Shown piece by piece: positions 38,273 through 47,065 of a stretch of 49,017 nt of DNA (the stretch's first letter is position 1; each line of letters begins with the position of its first letter). This DNA is from Barthelona sp. PAP020. Taxonomy: Eukaryota > Metamonada: BaSk clade. Below the pieces are notes generated by a model. It was not told the origin of the DNA. It worked only from the letters and a program-made list of their open reading frames with translations, and ran no database searches. The stretch spans positions 1 to 49,017 of the forward strand of contig JARQWU010000046.1 of the NCBI GenBank assembly GCA_040182905.1, in the 5' to 3' direction. Made by a program: the position numbers and the translations under genes.

Positions 38273-40108
38273 TCAAATAGGCATCTTTTTCATTGCATTA
38301 TCATCATTTTTATCTTTTGCAGCAGTATCGGTACTGTGTAATCTATTTGACCATGTCCTAGCATCATGCAAATGAGCGCTAATTTTCAACGGCCAATTGC
38401 CAGCGAAAAATAGATGCTCCAACGCTTTTTCACTTGAAGTTCGTTTCATTGGATCAAATACAAAGATAGAATTCATCAAATCCAAGAATTCTAAAGGATC
38501 TTGTATCTCTTCACATTGTATACCATGAACATAGAGATTAGATTGTGATTGAAACAAACTTTTCCGAGTTAAATTTGCTTGACTAATTATATAAGGTAAT
38601 GGGTTCAATTTTGGAGGTGTCCAAGTGGCAGCACGCTTAGAATCGTGCTTGAAATAAATCTTGCTTCGTGTTTTGGAAACGTGTACTTGCCAATTCTTCA
38701 GAAAGTGCTTGCTCATTTGTATAGCTTTCAACCAATATTCTCTTTCTTTAGTAATATCCTTAGTCTCATAAACTGGTCTCTTAAACGTATTTGAATGAGC
38801 ATCGTCAACGGAACTGTAGTACCACAGATGATGCCGTGTGTCAGATCGCTTTAACTGATAGTAATCTGGTAGGGGTGGAACAATCCAGTGTCCATCTGGA
38901 CATTCATCAAAGAAGTGTGCATAACCTTTGTTACTATGAGGTAACGACATGTCCATCACATCCTTGTTGATTACTCTCCAATATTCATAAGATTTTGTCC
39001 CTATTTCAAGATCACTTTCTGAAGGAGGACCTCCAACAACATCAACGATACTACCCATCAATTTGATATAATTCGTAGCCTTAAACATCCAACTGCCCAA
39101 ATAACACTCCATCAAAACACAACCTGCACTCCATATATCAGCTGCAGGTGTTAAAGTGCATCCTAAAATAACTTCTGGAGGTCGAAAAGGTCGAGAAATA
39201 TGATATCCACTCACTCTGTTTGAGGCATTAATGCAAGATGAAAAATCAATCAAACGCATAGGAAATAAGCTTAAGTTCATTCTAACTGTGTTAATAAGGG
39301 TTTTCCGGTCGTAAAATAATGTCTCCGGATTTGAATGAAACGCATCAAACATTATATTATCAGGCTTTATATCTGCATTAATCAAATTGACTTCTTCATG
39401 TAAAAACCTTAGAGCAGAAAATAATTTGTACCCAATACAACGTATTTCAGGTAACGAAAAAACAGAAGTATTTCTTAAGACTTCTGCTAAAGTAACACTA
39501 CATAACTGTTGTGTTATTCCAAAACAATTGACAAACGAAAATACATTTAATATAAGATTCATCCCATGAGGATCAAACTGATTTGTTGAAGTCAACCCAT
39601 TTAGTGTATTCACAGAACTAATCTCATTCATAGACTGCTCAGGTGGAAAAACTATATCAACAACTCTAGGCAAACTTTCATTGTTGGGAAAATTCACATA
39701 ATCTCTCTTAACAGATACCCCAGGAAAATCACTAGGCAGTGAATAAAACGAATTGATAGAATCCATTACACAATCCATGGGATTATCTGAGGTTTCATAA
39801 GCCTTGGAGTGAATAAGACAAAGATGTTCATACTCCTTTCGTAAACAATCACAATCTTGAGATAATTTTAAAGCTAACAAAGCATCAACTCTGCATTTTC
39901 TTTGTTCATAATCCTGTGAAGTAGTTTTGCATAAATCCAATGCAATAACAACCAAACCAAAAGTACCACTGCCCATTCGTCCTAATATTAAAAACCTTCC
40001 ACCAACAATACTTCCAATACCTAATCTTACTTGAGCACATTTGATATCTTTTTTTCTCAATTGTGTTGGATTTGGTATTTCCCAATTCTTATCGTGATCT
40101 TGGTTCAT
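38273..40108 (-). CDS. DYRK/HIPK-like (CMGC group) protein kinase
   Basis: The 611-aa protein has a kinase domain from about residue 40. The glycine loop is LGRMGSGTFGLVV, the lysine is K81 (ALLALKLSQ), and E92 or E94 may be the helix C Glu. The catalytic loop is NADIKPDN (D246, K248, N251), where the usual His-Arg of HRD is Asn-Ala; HIPK kinases also have Ala here. The metal motif is DFSS (D288). The activation segment SRPFRPPEVILG resembles the DYRK/HIPK SRFYRAPEVILG, but the Tyr is Phe and the Ala is Pro. About 80 residues are inserted between helix C and the hinge. The catalytic Lys and both Asp are present, so activity is likely. The exact subfamily is uncertain. Confidence 0.85.
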   Translation of the reverse strand: MNQDHDKNWEIPNPTQLRKKDIKCAQVRLGIGSIVGGRFLILGRMGSGTFGLVVIALDLCKTTSQDYEQRKCRVDALLALKLSQDCDCLRKEYEHLCLIHSKAYETSDNPMDCVMDSINSFYSLPSDFPGVSVKRDYVNFPNNESLPRVVDIVFPPEQSMNEISSVNTLNGLTSTNQFDPHGMNLILNVFSFVNCFGITQQLCSVTLAEVLRNTSVFSLPEIRCIGYKLFSALRFLHEEVNLINADIKPDNIMFDAFHSNPETLFYDRKTLINTVRMNLSLFPMRLIDFSSCINASNRVSGYHISRPFRPPEVILGCTLTPAADIWSAGCVLMECYLGSWMFKATNYIKLMGSIVDVVGGPPSESDLEIGTKSYEYWRVINKDVMDMSLPHSNKGYAHFFDECPDGHWIVPPLPDYYQLKRSDTRHHLWYYSSVDDAHSNTFKRPVYETKDITKEREYWLKAIQMSKHFLKNWQVHVSKTRSKIYFKHDSKRAATWTPPKLNPLPYIISQANLTRKSLFQSQSNLYVHGIQCEEIQDPLEFLDLMNSIFVFDPMKRTSSEKALEHLFFAGNWPLKISAHLHDARTWSNRLHSTDTAAKDKNDDNAMKKMPI

Positions 40109-40489
40109 CGACTATAAAACATTAATCGCTTGTAATGTATTATTTGCAAAATCAATTTCTGAAGAGATTGTTTTGATTTTTCTTCTCAATTATCTCTTTT
40201 TTGACTTCTTTATTTCTTTTTCATTTGTTGCATTCAATAAATTTATCTATTTTGAAAGCTCAATTTATTGATTTTCACTCTTTTTTCACTTGTTCTTTCA
40301 CTTTCATTTTATTTCATTAACCATGTTTTCTTTACCAACCAAATCTGTTAAAATGCATTAAAAATACATTCACACTCCAAACAACACAATTTACAATGTT
40401 TGAATATTTCACATCCTAAAAAATATGCAAACAATAATAATAATAAAAAAATATACTATTTACATGTTAAATTATAGTAAATATTTTTG
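40109..40489. other. Intergenic spacer
   Basis: This 381-bp AT-rich spacer lies between the kinase start and the PLAC8 stop, with short T-rich runs. Nothing else is seen. Confidence 0.45.
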
Positions 40490-40966
40490 TTACATGTAAG
40501 CAGGTCCTTGATAATTGTTAGGAGGTTGAACAAAACCAGGTTGTTGTTGTTGAGGATAACCAGGTTGTTGAGGATAACCTTGTTGTTGAGGATAACCTTG
40601 TTGTTGAGGATAACCTTGTTGAGGATAACCTTGACGAGGTTGTTGTCTTCCTTCAATCCATCTGTTTTGATTCTTTAAATCTTGAACAGTGTTAAAAGTT
40701 TGACAAATGGCACAGGTTGGGCAAAGAGTCACACAAAGACAATCTCCACAATCATCAGAAGGAACATTTTGAACTACACGAATACGTTTTCTAATAAAAT
40801 AAACAGCATTATAATTAGCAAAACAACAATCACAGAAAGAACATTCTCTGTCATCAGCTTTGGCAAAAGAATTGGCGACAGTGTAGGAAGGAATGAAATA
40901 AGTGATAACAGTGGTTTCTAAATTGTAGCAAAGGTTAAAAATACCGTGACTGAAGGGACCGGACAT
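40490..40966 (-). CDS. PLAC8-family Cys-rich protein with Gln/Pro/Tyr repeat tail
   Basis: The 158-aa protein has a PLAC8-type Cys-rich core. It opens SHGIFNLCYNLETTVITYFI, followed by ECSFCDCCFANYNAV, and CGDCLCVTLCPTCAICQTFN, which matches the family's CPxCxxxQ-like ending. PLAC8 proteins include plant cadmium-resistance and cell-size regulators and are usually membrane-associated through the Cys-rich hydrophobic segment. The last 40 residues are a repeat of GYPQQ/GYPQQQ units, a tail often seen in annexin- and PLAC8-like proteins of protists. A ten-base A-run at 40977-40986 (T-run in coding sense) precedes the start. Confidence 0.88.
   Translation of the reverse strand: MSGPFSHGIFNLCYNLETTVITYFIPSYTVANSFAKADDRECSFCDCCFANYNAVYFIRKRIRVVQNVPSDDCGDCLCVTLCPTCAICQTFNTVQDLKNQNRWIEGRQQPRQGYPQQGYPQQQGYPQQQGYPQQPGYPQQQQPGFVQPPNNYQGPAYM
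40538..40637 (-). repeat. Minisatellite of 15-18 bp units inside the PLAC8 gene
   Basis: Tandem units around GGATAACCTTGTTGTTGA (plus strand) encode the GYPQQ(Q) repeats. Units alternate between 15 and 18 bp, all in frame, which is what slippage under coding constraint produces. Confidence 0.85.
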
Positions 40967-41319
40967 TTAATGGAACAAAAAAAAAATGATGATGACTCTC
41001 TGGGAAAATCTATTTGAAATATCTCCTCCCATTCATGGCTCTTTTATTATTTTCAAAACCAATTGAAATACTGTTTCTCTTCTCCCATAAATTTTCAAAT
41101 GAAATTTTTATAAATATTTGAAAAGAAAAAATGTAAAATTTTTTTGGCTGAATTCCAACTTCTTTGTCATCAAAAATAGCTGTTGATCACGAATTGAAAT
41201 ATGATATGATTAAAAACTTTTAAAAACACTCTAAGGCAGCCACATATCCCATATATAAAAAAGAACTTTTTAGTCAAGAAAAACAAAAGTTCTGTATGTT
41301 CTTTATAAATTTTGTTCAT
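40967..41319. other. Intergenic spacer
   Basis: This 353-bp spacer lies between PLAC8 and the receptor-like gene. It holds the PLAC8 upstream A-run (T-run in coding sense). No gene is seen. Confidence 0.45.
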
Positions 41320-42067
41320 TTAAATAGCTTCATATCCAGCACGAGAAGAATCCCTTTTGATTAATCCTTTGATCTTTCCAATAACAATTCCAGCACCAGC
41401 AATAGTCCAACCAGGGACTTGTTTCCAAAAACCAAGATGAGGAATCATCTCAATACCACGTGCTCCATGTTGTTTGTATTTCAGGCCCATACCAATACCA
41501 AGATATAATATGATACCAACAATTAAAATGATGAAGAACATCTTGCCAAAACCAGAACTACCTCCACCACCAATATAAGAACAAACGACAGAAGTCTTCC
41601 AATCAAAATAAAAATCATTAGGACCTCCTGCAACACAATATGTTTTAGGACCACTAACATAAGAAAGGTTACCATTTCCAGGGAATCCAGCATCACAAAT
41701 AAATTTGATTGTGGTGGTATAAGCAGGTTGATATCCATCATAATAACACTTATCACCATGAGAATACTTTATTGATACAGAATTATCATCACTACCAACA
41801 ACAGCTCCATCAACACCACCTTGATTAGTTGCAGTACCTCCAGTGATAACAAATTTAACAGGAACTTCATTATCACCAGCACAAGGGTCAACTTCAAATG
41901 TAAGGGTTTGATCAAGATCAACTTCAAGTGAACTAAAAGTTAGGCGATTGATACTCTCATTTTCGTTACGCTTTTAAACTTTTCAATTGTCCATAAGGAT
42001 CACACACATTGGCAAATGTTAATCCCAAAAAAATGGAAACAGAAAGGAAAACTAATGCAAATTTCAT
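41320..42067 (-). CDS. Cation-dependent mannose-6-phosphate-receptor-like protein (spliced)
   Basis: Exons are 42067-41970 and 41932-41320, giving 236 aa. A signal peptide (residues 1-19, MKFALVFLSVSIFLGLTFA) leads into a Cys-rich lumenal domain of the MRH type. Its hallmarks are SIKYSHGDKCYYDGYQ, TTTIKFICDAGFPG and DFYFDWKTSVVC. One membrane helix follows at 164-184. The tail starts HGARGIEMIPHLGFWKQVP, close to the animal CD-MPR GAKGMEQFPHLAFWQDL. The tail ends GYEAI, so Y233 begins a YxxI sorting motif at the very C-terminus, and no acidic di-leucine signal is seen. The family carries lysosomal hydrolases between Golgi and endosomes. Whether it binds mannose 6-phosphate is not known. Confidence 0.85.
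41933..41969 (-). other. Intron in the M6P-receptor-like gene (37 nt)
   Basis: The coding-strand sequence begins GTAACG and ends CTAACTTTTAG. Removing 37 nt restores the frame across a stop codon and joins KSLKA to SLEVD. The 3' end matches that of the RPL6 intron except for one base (C for T). Confidence 0.88.
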
Positions 42068-42339
42068 GATAAAAAGAAATAAAAAAAAAGGTTTGTTGAT
42101 GTCAACAACTTTTAATCTTGTTTTCAAACATTTCATTAGTCATAATGTTAATGTGAGTACAAATATGTTTTGTACAAAATTTTATAAATTCAACAAAAAC
42201 AAAAAATTTCAAAACAAAATGGAAATTTGAAAATTGGTTTTCTTCATTCAGTTATTTAAACTAAAATTGTTAAGGAAAACACAAAATTTGCAATATAAAA
42301 AAAAAAGCCTTTTTTTTATAAATTTAAACTGTTTTTGTC
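42068..42339. promoter_or_regulatory. Divergent promoter region
   Basis: The spacer has a nine-A run at 42081-42089 (T-run for the minus-strand receptor gene) and T-runs near 42309-42318 for the plus-strand gene. No gene is seen. Confidence 0.4.
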
Positions 42340-42918
42340 ATGACACAATCTGATGAAGTTCGTCCACCAAAAGGACAACCTTTTGATAATACAATTCCAC
42401 AATTAAATAGTCATATTGCATCAAAATTACCCATAGTACCTTCGAATTCAAAAATCGTGGCTAAAACGCCAACACACACACAAATAGAACATGAAAATGG
42501 TAAGAATAATAATCATTTTCGATGGAAACGTAATTCGATGCAAAATGTTCCTTCCAAACATATGAGAAGATCAAATTCCAGTTCTTCAGTATCTGATCAC
42601 AACAAAAGCATTCCTTTAATCTCGGATAATTCACGTCTGTTACGCAGAACTAAATCTTTTGATCAAAAAACCAGACCTATACATTTCAATTGTGAACTAA
42701 AGAAAACTCCATCAAGAAAAGAATACAAAAATGATTCAATCATTGTAGAATCAGAAAGAATCAAATTAGCAGTTACTTCACCAAATAAAGAAAAAATGTC
42801 GACAGCATTTCCAATAGTATCTGGAAATACACCTGCATCAGTTGATTGGACCACAACTTTACGAACTGTTTCTTCACAACATGAATTATTTTCTCCTTGC
42901 AGTAAAACCAAATTGTAA
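42340..42918 (+). CDS. Basic Ser/Thr-rich protein of unknown function (192 aa)
   Basis: I do not recognise this protein. It is polar, basic and low in hydrophobic segments, so it is probably disordered. Two basophilic kinase-type sites stand out: MRRSNSSSS and LLRRTKSFDQ. There is no signal peptide, membrane helix or Cys pattern. The start ATG at 42340 follows a T-rich run, in keeping with the other genes, and the frame is clean for 192 codons. A phosphorylated adaptor is a guess from the composition. Confidence 0.62.
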   Translation: MTQSDEVRPPKGQPFDNTIPQLNSHIASKLPIVPSNSKIVAKTPTHTQIEHENGKNNNHFRWKRNSMQNVPSKHMRRSNSSSSVSDHNKSIPLISDNSRLLRRTKSFDQKTRPIHFNCELKKTPSRKEYKNDSIIVESERIKLAVTSPNKEKMSTAFPIVSGNTPASVDWTTTLRTVSSQHELFSPCSKTKL

Positions 42919-43083
42919 ATCTCAAATGTTATTTTTTTTTAGTTTCAGAAGTTACTCATAATTTTCTAAATTTCTTGAAAATGCAATCAATTTTTGATAA
43001 TATATTGAGAAAAAATTAACAAAAATATTGAGGTTCTTTTAACAACCATCATTTTGATTGAATTTTTTTTACAATTTTGTGCA

Positions 43084-44652
43084 ATGAAGACATTGTTTAT
43101 CATCTTTTGTATTTTCATTGTTGGTCAATTGAAAGAAGATGTATATTTTTTAACAAAATCAAAAAATGATAATTTTGTTATTGTCAATATGGAGCCAAAT
43201 GAGCCTTTAGCCAAACTTATCTTTTACAATGGTACGTATGAAATTGGTGCACAAACTTTCACTCTCATTGGTTATGAAACTGACAACATTGAGGATATGT
43301 TTTATAACATGGGTTTTTTGGAAGGTTATGTTAATTCTTACAAAATATTTTTAGCTGTAGAAGCTTTTACTACAGGAAATGTCAAAAATTATCCAGGTCA
43401 AACTTATCCTTCTTTTTTTGTTGACTTTCTAACTCAAAATAAAAGATATATGGATACAAATTGTAAAAGTCCAAAAAATGAGGAATGGAAAGAAATTTGC
43501 CTCACTTATAAACAACAGATGGGTGTTTACGATGGATTTTTAAAGAGTGGTTATTATGTCACTTTGATTGACTTTTTAATGTATGTTTCTAACGGTGATT
43601 GGGATGATTTATCCACTATGTATGACAATAAAATGAACAAAGAGATTACCATTGAGGGTCAAATGTTTAGAACCCATTGTACCGGTGCTCTTCGTAAAAA
43701 TAGTAAAGGTGATGTGTTTGTAGGACATGTGACATGGGATAGTTATGTTAATTTACATATGGTCAGTAAAACATATGTTTACAAAGGATTTAACGGAATT
43801 AAGTCAAAAAGGAAAGAAGTTAATGAAAAAGTTGGAGAAAGTTGGGTATCTATGCATTCTCAACCTGGACTTGTTGGTTCTAACGATGATTTCTACACTA
43901 ATTCTCATAAGTTAGCAATCTTTGAAACAAGTTATTCTATCTATAACATGAGTTTGTATGATTTGGTGACACCTGATAGTGTTTTGTGTAATTATCGCTC
44001 CCTTACAGCTAGCAGAGTTGCGAAAAGTGCTAAAGAATGGGCTAGATTGTTTTTGTTCGAAAATTCTGGAACTTATAATAATCAATACAATGTGTTTGAT
44101 TATAAATCAAATGAAGTCTTGGGAATCGAACAATTACCGGGTGAATATTCAGAAGTTTGGGATAGAACAAAAGAATTGAACGATTTTGGATTCATTCCTT
44201 CATTTAATGTTCCTTATACAAAAAATGTTTATGAAATTAGTGGTACCAAAGGAAAATTAATTGAACATCCCGATAAAGCCATTTGGTTAAGTTACTATAA
44301 GTCCAGTAGATACCAAATTAGTGCTGAACTTCTCCCAAAAGTCGAAACCATTTATGAATTTCAAGACTTCTTGAGACATAACTCATACAAGACCGAAAAA
44401 TTCACAGAAGGAGATCCAGGTGCCGATATTTCATCTCGCTATGACCTTCGTTCAACGAATGCAGTTGCTTTTGGTTCACATGATGCAAAATGTGTTGACA
44501 ATTCTCTCATTCAAGCTGCATCTTTCCTTTCTTGGGAAGGACCTGCTTATACTGAGCAATGCCCTCCTTATGAATATGATGTTCCTTGCAATAACAAAGG
44601 TTTACCCAAAAAATGGAATTTCCAGAGAAATTTCTATTCGGCCAGATTTTAG
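43084..44652 (+). CDS. Phospholipase B-like protein (PLBD family), secreted or lysosomal
   Basis: I start at the ATG at 43084 because it gives a clean signal peptide (MKTLFIIFCIFIVG). A TTG-started extension would bury it. The 522-aa product shows the PLB-like family pattern: NGTYEIGAQTFTLIGYET, a first domain with Asp and Tyr-rich segments, then RTHCTGALRKNSKGDVFVGH with VTWDSYVNLHMV. C199 lies where the family's N-terminal nucleophile Cys is exposed by self-cleavage. The C-terminal half ends GDPGADISSRYDLRS and TNAVAFGSHDAKCVD, also typical. Substrate is not known: members were first named phospholipases B in Dictyostelium, but activity is weak or disputed for animal forms. Confidence 0.9.
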   Translation: MKTLFIIFCIFIVGQLKEDVYFLTKSKNDNFVIVNMEPNEPLAKLIFYNGTYEIGAQTFTLIGYETDNIEDMFYNMGFLEGYVNSYKIFLAVEAFTTGNVKNYPGQTYPSFFVDFLTQNKRYMDTNCKSPKNEEWKEICLTYKQQMGVYDGFLKSGYYVTLIDFLMYVSNGDWDDLSTMYDNKMNKEITIEGQMFRTHCTGALRKNSKGDVFVGHVTWDSYVNLHMVSKTYVYKGFNGIKSKRKEVNEKVGESWVSMHSQPGLVGSNDDFYTNSHKLAIFETSYSIYNMSLYDLVTPDSVLCNYRSLTASRVAKSAKEWARLFLFENSGTYNNQYNVFDYKSNEVLGIEQLPGEYSEVWDRTKELNDFGFIPSFNVPYTKNVYEISGTKGKLIEHPDKAIWLSYYKSSRYQISAELLPKVETIYEFQDFLRHNSYKTEKFTEGDPGADISSRYDLRSTNAVAFGSHDAKCVDNSLIQAASFLSWEGPAYTEQCPPYEYDVPCNNKGLPKKWNFQRNFYSARF

Positions 44653-44863
44653 CTTTTCAATACCAATACTATGTTGTAATTTAATAAAAAAAGAAAAAAA
44701 TTTTTTTTATCAATATTTACATGCTTGACAGAACAATATTGCATGTGATGTGACAATTAAAACTTTTTGAAGCTTTCCGATTAAATAAAAATAAGTTTTG
44801 GAACCATTTTCAAAACTAAACAAAACAAAAAAATTCCAAAATTTCCAAAATAATATAAATCAG

Positions 44864-45061
44864 TTAATCAAACCACAAATCAAAATCTCGATAAAATTTT
44901 GCATACAAATCCATGTCAATTCTGTTGAAATTCAATTTTCGAATTTCATAAAGTGCTTTCACACTAATGGATGCAGAATCAGGTGGTTTAATTGGTTTTT
45001 GAGGTCGAATAACTAATTGGTATTCAGGTACAACAGTTGATTTGCTTGAAAAACATCCCAT
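44864..45061 (-). CDS. Small MGC-type acylated protein (65 aa)
   Basis: The frame starts at the ATG at 45061 and reads MGCFSSKSTVV. Gly2 and Ser6 fit the N-myristoylation pattern, and Cys3 is a usual palmitoylation site, as in Src-family SH4 segments. The rest is PEYQLVIRPQKPIKPP followed by a helix-like C-terminus (VKALYEIRKLNF). A seven-base T-run (AAAAAAA on the plus strand, about 45070-45076) precedes the ATG, as with other genes here. I do not recognise a family. It may be a complete small membrane-anchored protein. Confidence 0.5.
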   Translation of the reverse strand: MGCFSSKSTVVPEYQLVIRPQKPIKPPDSASISVKALYEIRKLNFNRIDMDLYAKFYRDFDLWFD

Positions 45062-45266
45062 CAATTTCAAAAAAAGAAATTGAAATTTAACATCCTTTCA
45101 AAAAACAAAGAAATAAATCATCATTAAAATTTATAAATTGACAAATATCATTTGAAAATGAAGTAATAAAACAAAAGAGAAGTGGTTTTCACTTGCTGTT
45201 TTTTTAATTGCAAAAATCTAACACCAGGTCATTTTCCAAAATAAAAATAACTTATTTACAATTAAT

Positions 45267-46406
45267 TTAACAGCAACAACAGTTACAACAACATTCAAAA
45301 CAGGAAAATTCAACATTTAATTCATGTTGTCTACATAATAATTTGAAAACAAAATAATCCGTTCTATCCCAATTAAATCTGTCTCTAACCAAACGATAAT
45401 TTATCTTGAAATCACTATTCGATAAAAATAAAATCTGTTTGAGATAAGCTTGAGTCAAGGTAAAAGGAGAATGCAATAGAAAATTCAAATCCTTTTGATC
45501 ATCAATAAATTGAACTTTTTCCAAAAAAAATTCATTAACATCTTCAGTCAACTCAGGTATCAATCCCTGCCTCAAAGTAATTGTTGGCTGATAGCTCTCA
45601 GAAGAAACATAAACAGCACCAGAACATGCGTTTGATATTTCCATTGCAAGTGTTCGATCATTAGTAAATGCAATAAAAGGCTCTTTTATGGTGGAAATGA
45701 TAGGGACATCGAAATGGGACAACATAAACAAAGGTTTAGTGTTCGTGACCACAGCCAATTGATAAATTAAGCCACTCAAGACAAAAGGATCTCTTGAGGA
45801 ACAGATGACCACACTTTGAGACAATAACAATGATTGAGTAATTCTTCTGATGATTCCAGGTGTAAAAAATACAATTTCATCCATCAAAGGATTAGCAAAA
45901 GAAATATCAAGTTCATCATTCAATGAAAGACTAAAACAATCCAAAAGAGAAGAGTCCAGACCCAATTTTTCCGGTTGATCCTTGAGCAGGTAATATATAG
46001 TTGCTAAAGGAGGTATAAATGATGAAATAATCCCAACAGATGTGATTGAAAAATTCCTTTCATTTTCAGCATCTGGCCAAGAGTTATATCGAATTAAAAT
46101 AAAAAGTCGACCTTGTGAGATAGTATCAAATGTAGCTAGAGTGAACCATTCATCTACATTTTGAAATGCAGATGGAATTAACACACTTTCAATTCCATCC
46201 AAATCACCAAATTCATCACAATTGTTTTTATAATATATAACAGGCCCTTTTTGATTGTCAAATATAACAGAAATAATTCCAATGGAAAACTTATTTGGTT
46301 GAATCAATTTTCCTTCTTGAACCGAAATTAAACTATTTAAAAATGCGTCATCTTTGAGTAATGGAATTCGTGCATGTAATTCTTCCTCAGTTATATCATC
46401 TAACAT
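45267..46406 (-). CDS. DENN/longin-like protein with a cysteine-cluster C-terminus
   Basis: I start at the ATG at 46406 (379 aa). The N-terminal part FSIGIISVIFDNQKGPVIYY with VLIPSAFQ fits the longin-like entry of DENN proteins. ITSVGIISSFIPPLATIYYLL then recalls their second conserved block. The middle ITQSLLLSQSVVICSSRDPF, LFMLSHFDVP and EPFIAFTNDRTLA recall the DENND6/AVL9-type order. DENN proteins act as Rab guanine-nucleotide exchange factors. The last 12 residues hold eight Cys (FECCCNCCCC), a likely palmitoylated anchor. The DENN call is by eye and may be wrong at subfamily level. Confidence 0.55.
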   Translation of the reverse strand: MLDDITEEELHARIPLLKDDAFLNSLISVQEGKLIQPNKFSIGIISVIFDNQKGPVIYYKNNCDEFGDLDGIESVLIPSAFQNVDEWFTLATFDTISQGRLFILIRYNSWPDAENERNFSITSVGIISSFIPPLATIYYLLKDQPEKLGLDSSLLDCFSLSLNDELDISFANPLMDEIVFFTPGIIRRITQSLLLSQSVVICSSRDPFVLSGLIYQLAVVTNTKPLFMLSHFDVPIISTIKEPFIAFTNDRTLAMEISNACSGAVYVSSESYQPTITLRQGLIPELTEDVNEFFLEKVQFIDDQKDLNFLLHSPFTLTQAYLKQILFLSNSDFKINYRLVRDRFNWDRTDYFVFKLLCRQHELNVEFSCFECCCNCCCC

Positions 46407-47065
46407 TGACAAAAAACCAGATTGAGAACATTCTTTTTCTTTGTTGTAATTTGCCTTACCATCTCAAAAAATAATTCCCTTTGATTCCAAATAAAATTTT
46501 ACAATGGAATTATATAAGCATTTATTATTAAGATTAAAATGAAGGTCAATTTGACAAATATTATATTTTTAACCCAATAGAAACCTGTTAATTCATCTTA
46601 GTTCGATATTATAATAAGAACATGGGTTTTCAATAAAATCCTTCAATTCTCTTTGATTGTGAGAACTGTAATTGTTTCCTTTCCATTCACAGTCTTTTAT
46701 CATAATTGTTTGATTGAATAAATTAAACAGCAATTGTTATTTACTTTATCTGTAAATAGAATAGTGAACCAATTTTTGCAGAGTTATTTGGTTGGAAATA
46801 AATCAAAACAAAACAAAACAAATCATTAAGAATAAAGTAAAATATATTTGGTACAGTTGAGAAACAACTATATTCATTTACAAAGAAAATAAACTCAAAA
46901 AATTCATTCTAACAAATTTCAATTGAAAGTCCAAGGGGAAATTGAGGGATTGAAATACTTTGAACAATCAAATATGAAAATTTCGAAAAATTTTTCATTT
47001 TTACTCTTTTCTATTCAGTGAAAGTAAAATTTCCAATATGTCAATAGATTAATTAGACTAAGAAA
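46407..47065. other. Intergenic region before the right inverted repeat
   Basis: This 659-bp AT-rich stretch lies between the DENN-like gene start and the right repeat arm. I see no gene, RNA or repeat that can be supported. A T-run (A-run near 46411-46416 on the plus strand) lies next to the DENN-like start. Confidence 0.45.

Noticed and set aside
41966-41971. Possible +1 programmed frameshift (GCG TAA C, like the yeast antizyme site) in the M6P-receptor-like gene
   Set aside because: A 37-nt intron with GTAACG at the start and CTAACTTTTAG at the end explains the frame change exactly and matches the RPL6 intron's 3' end.
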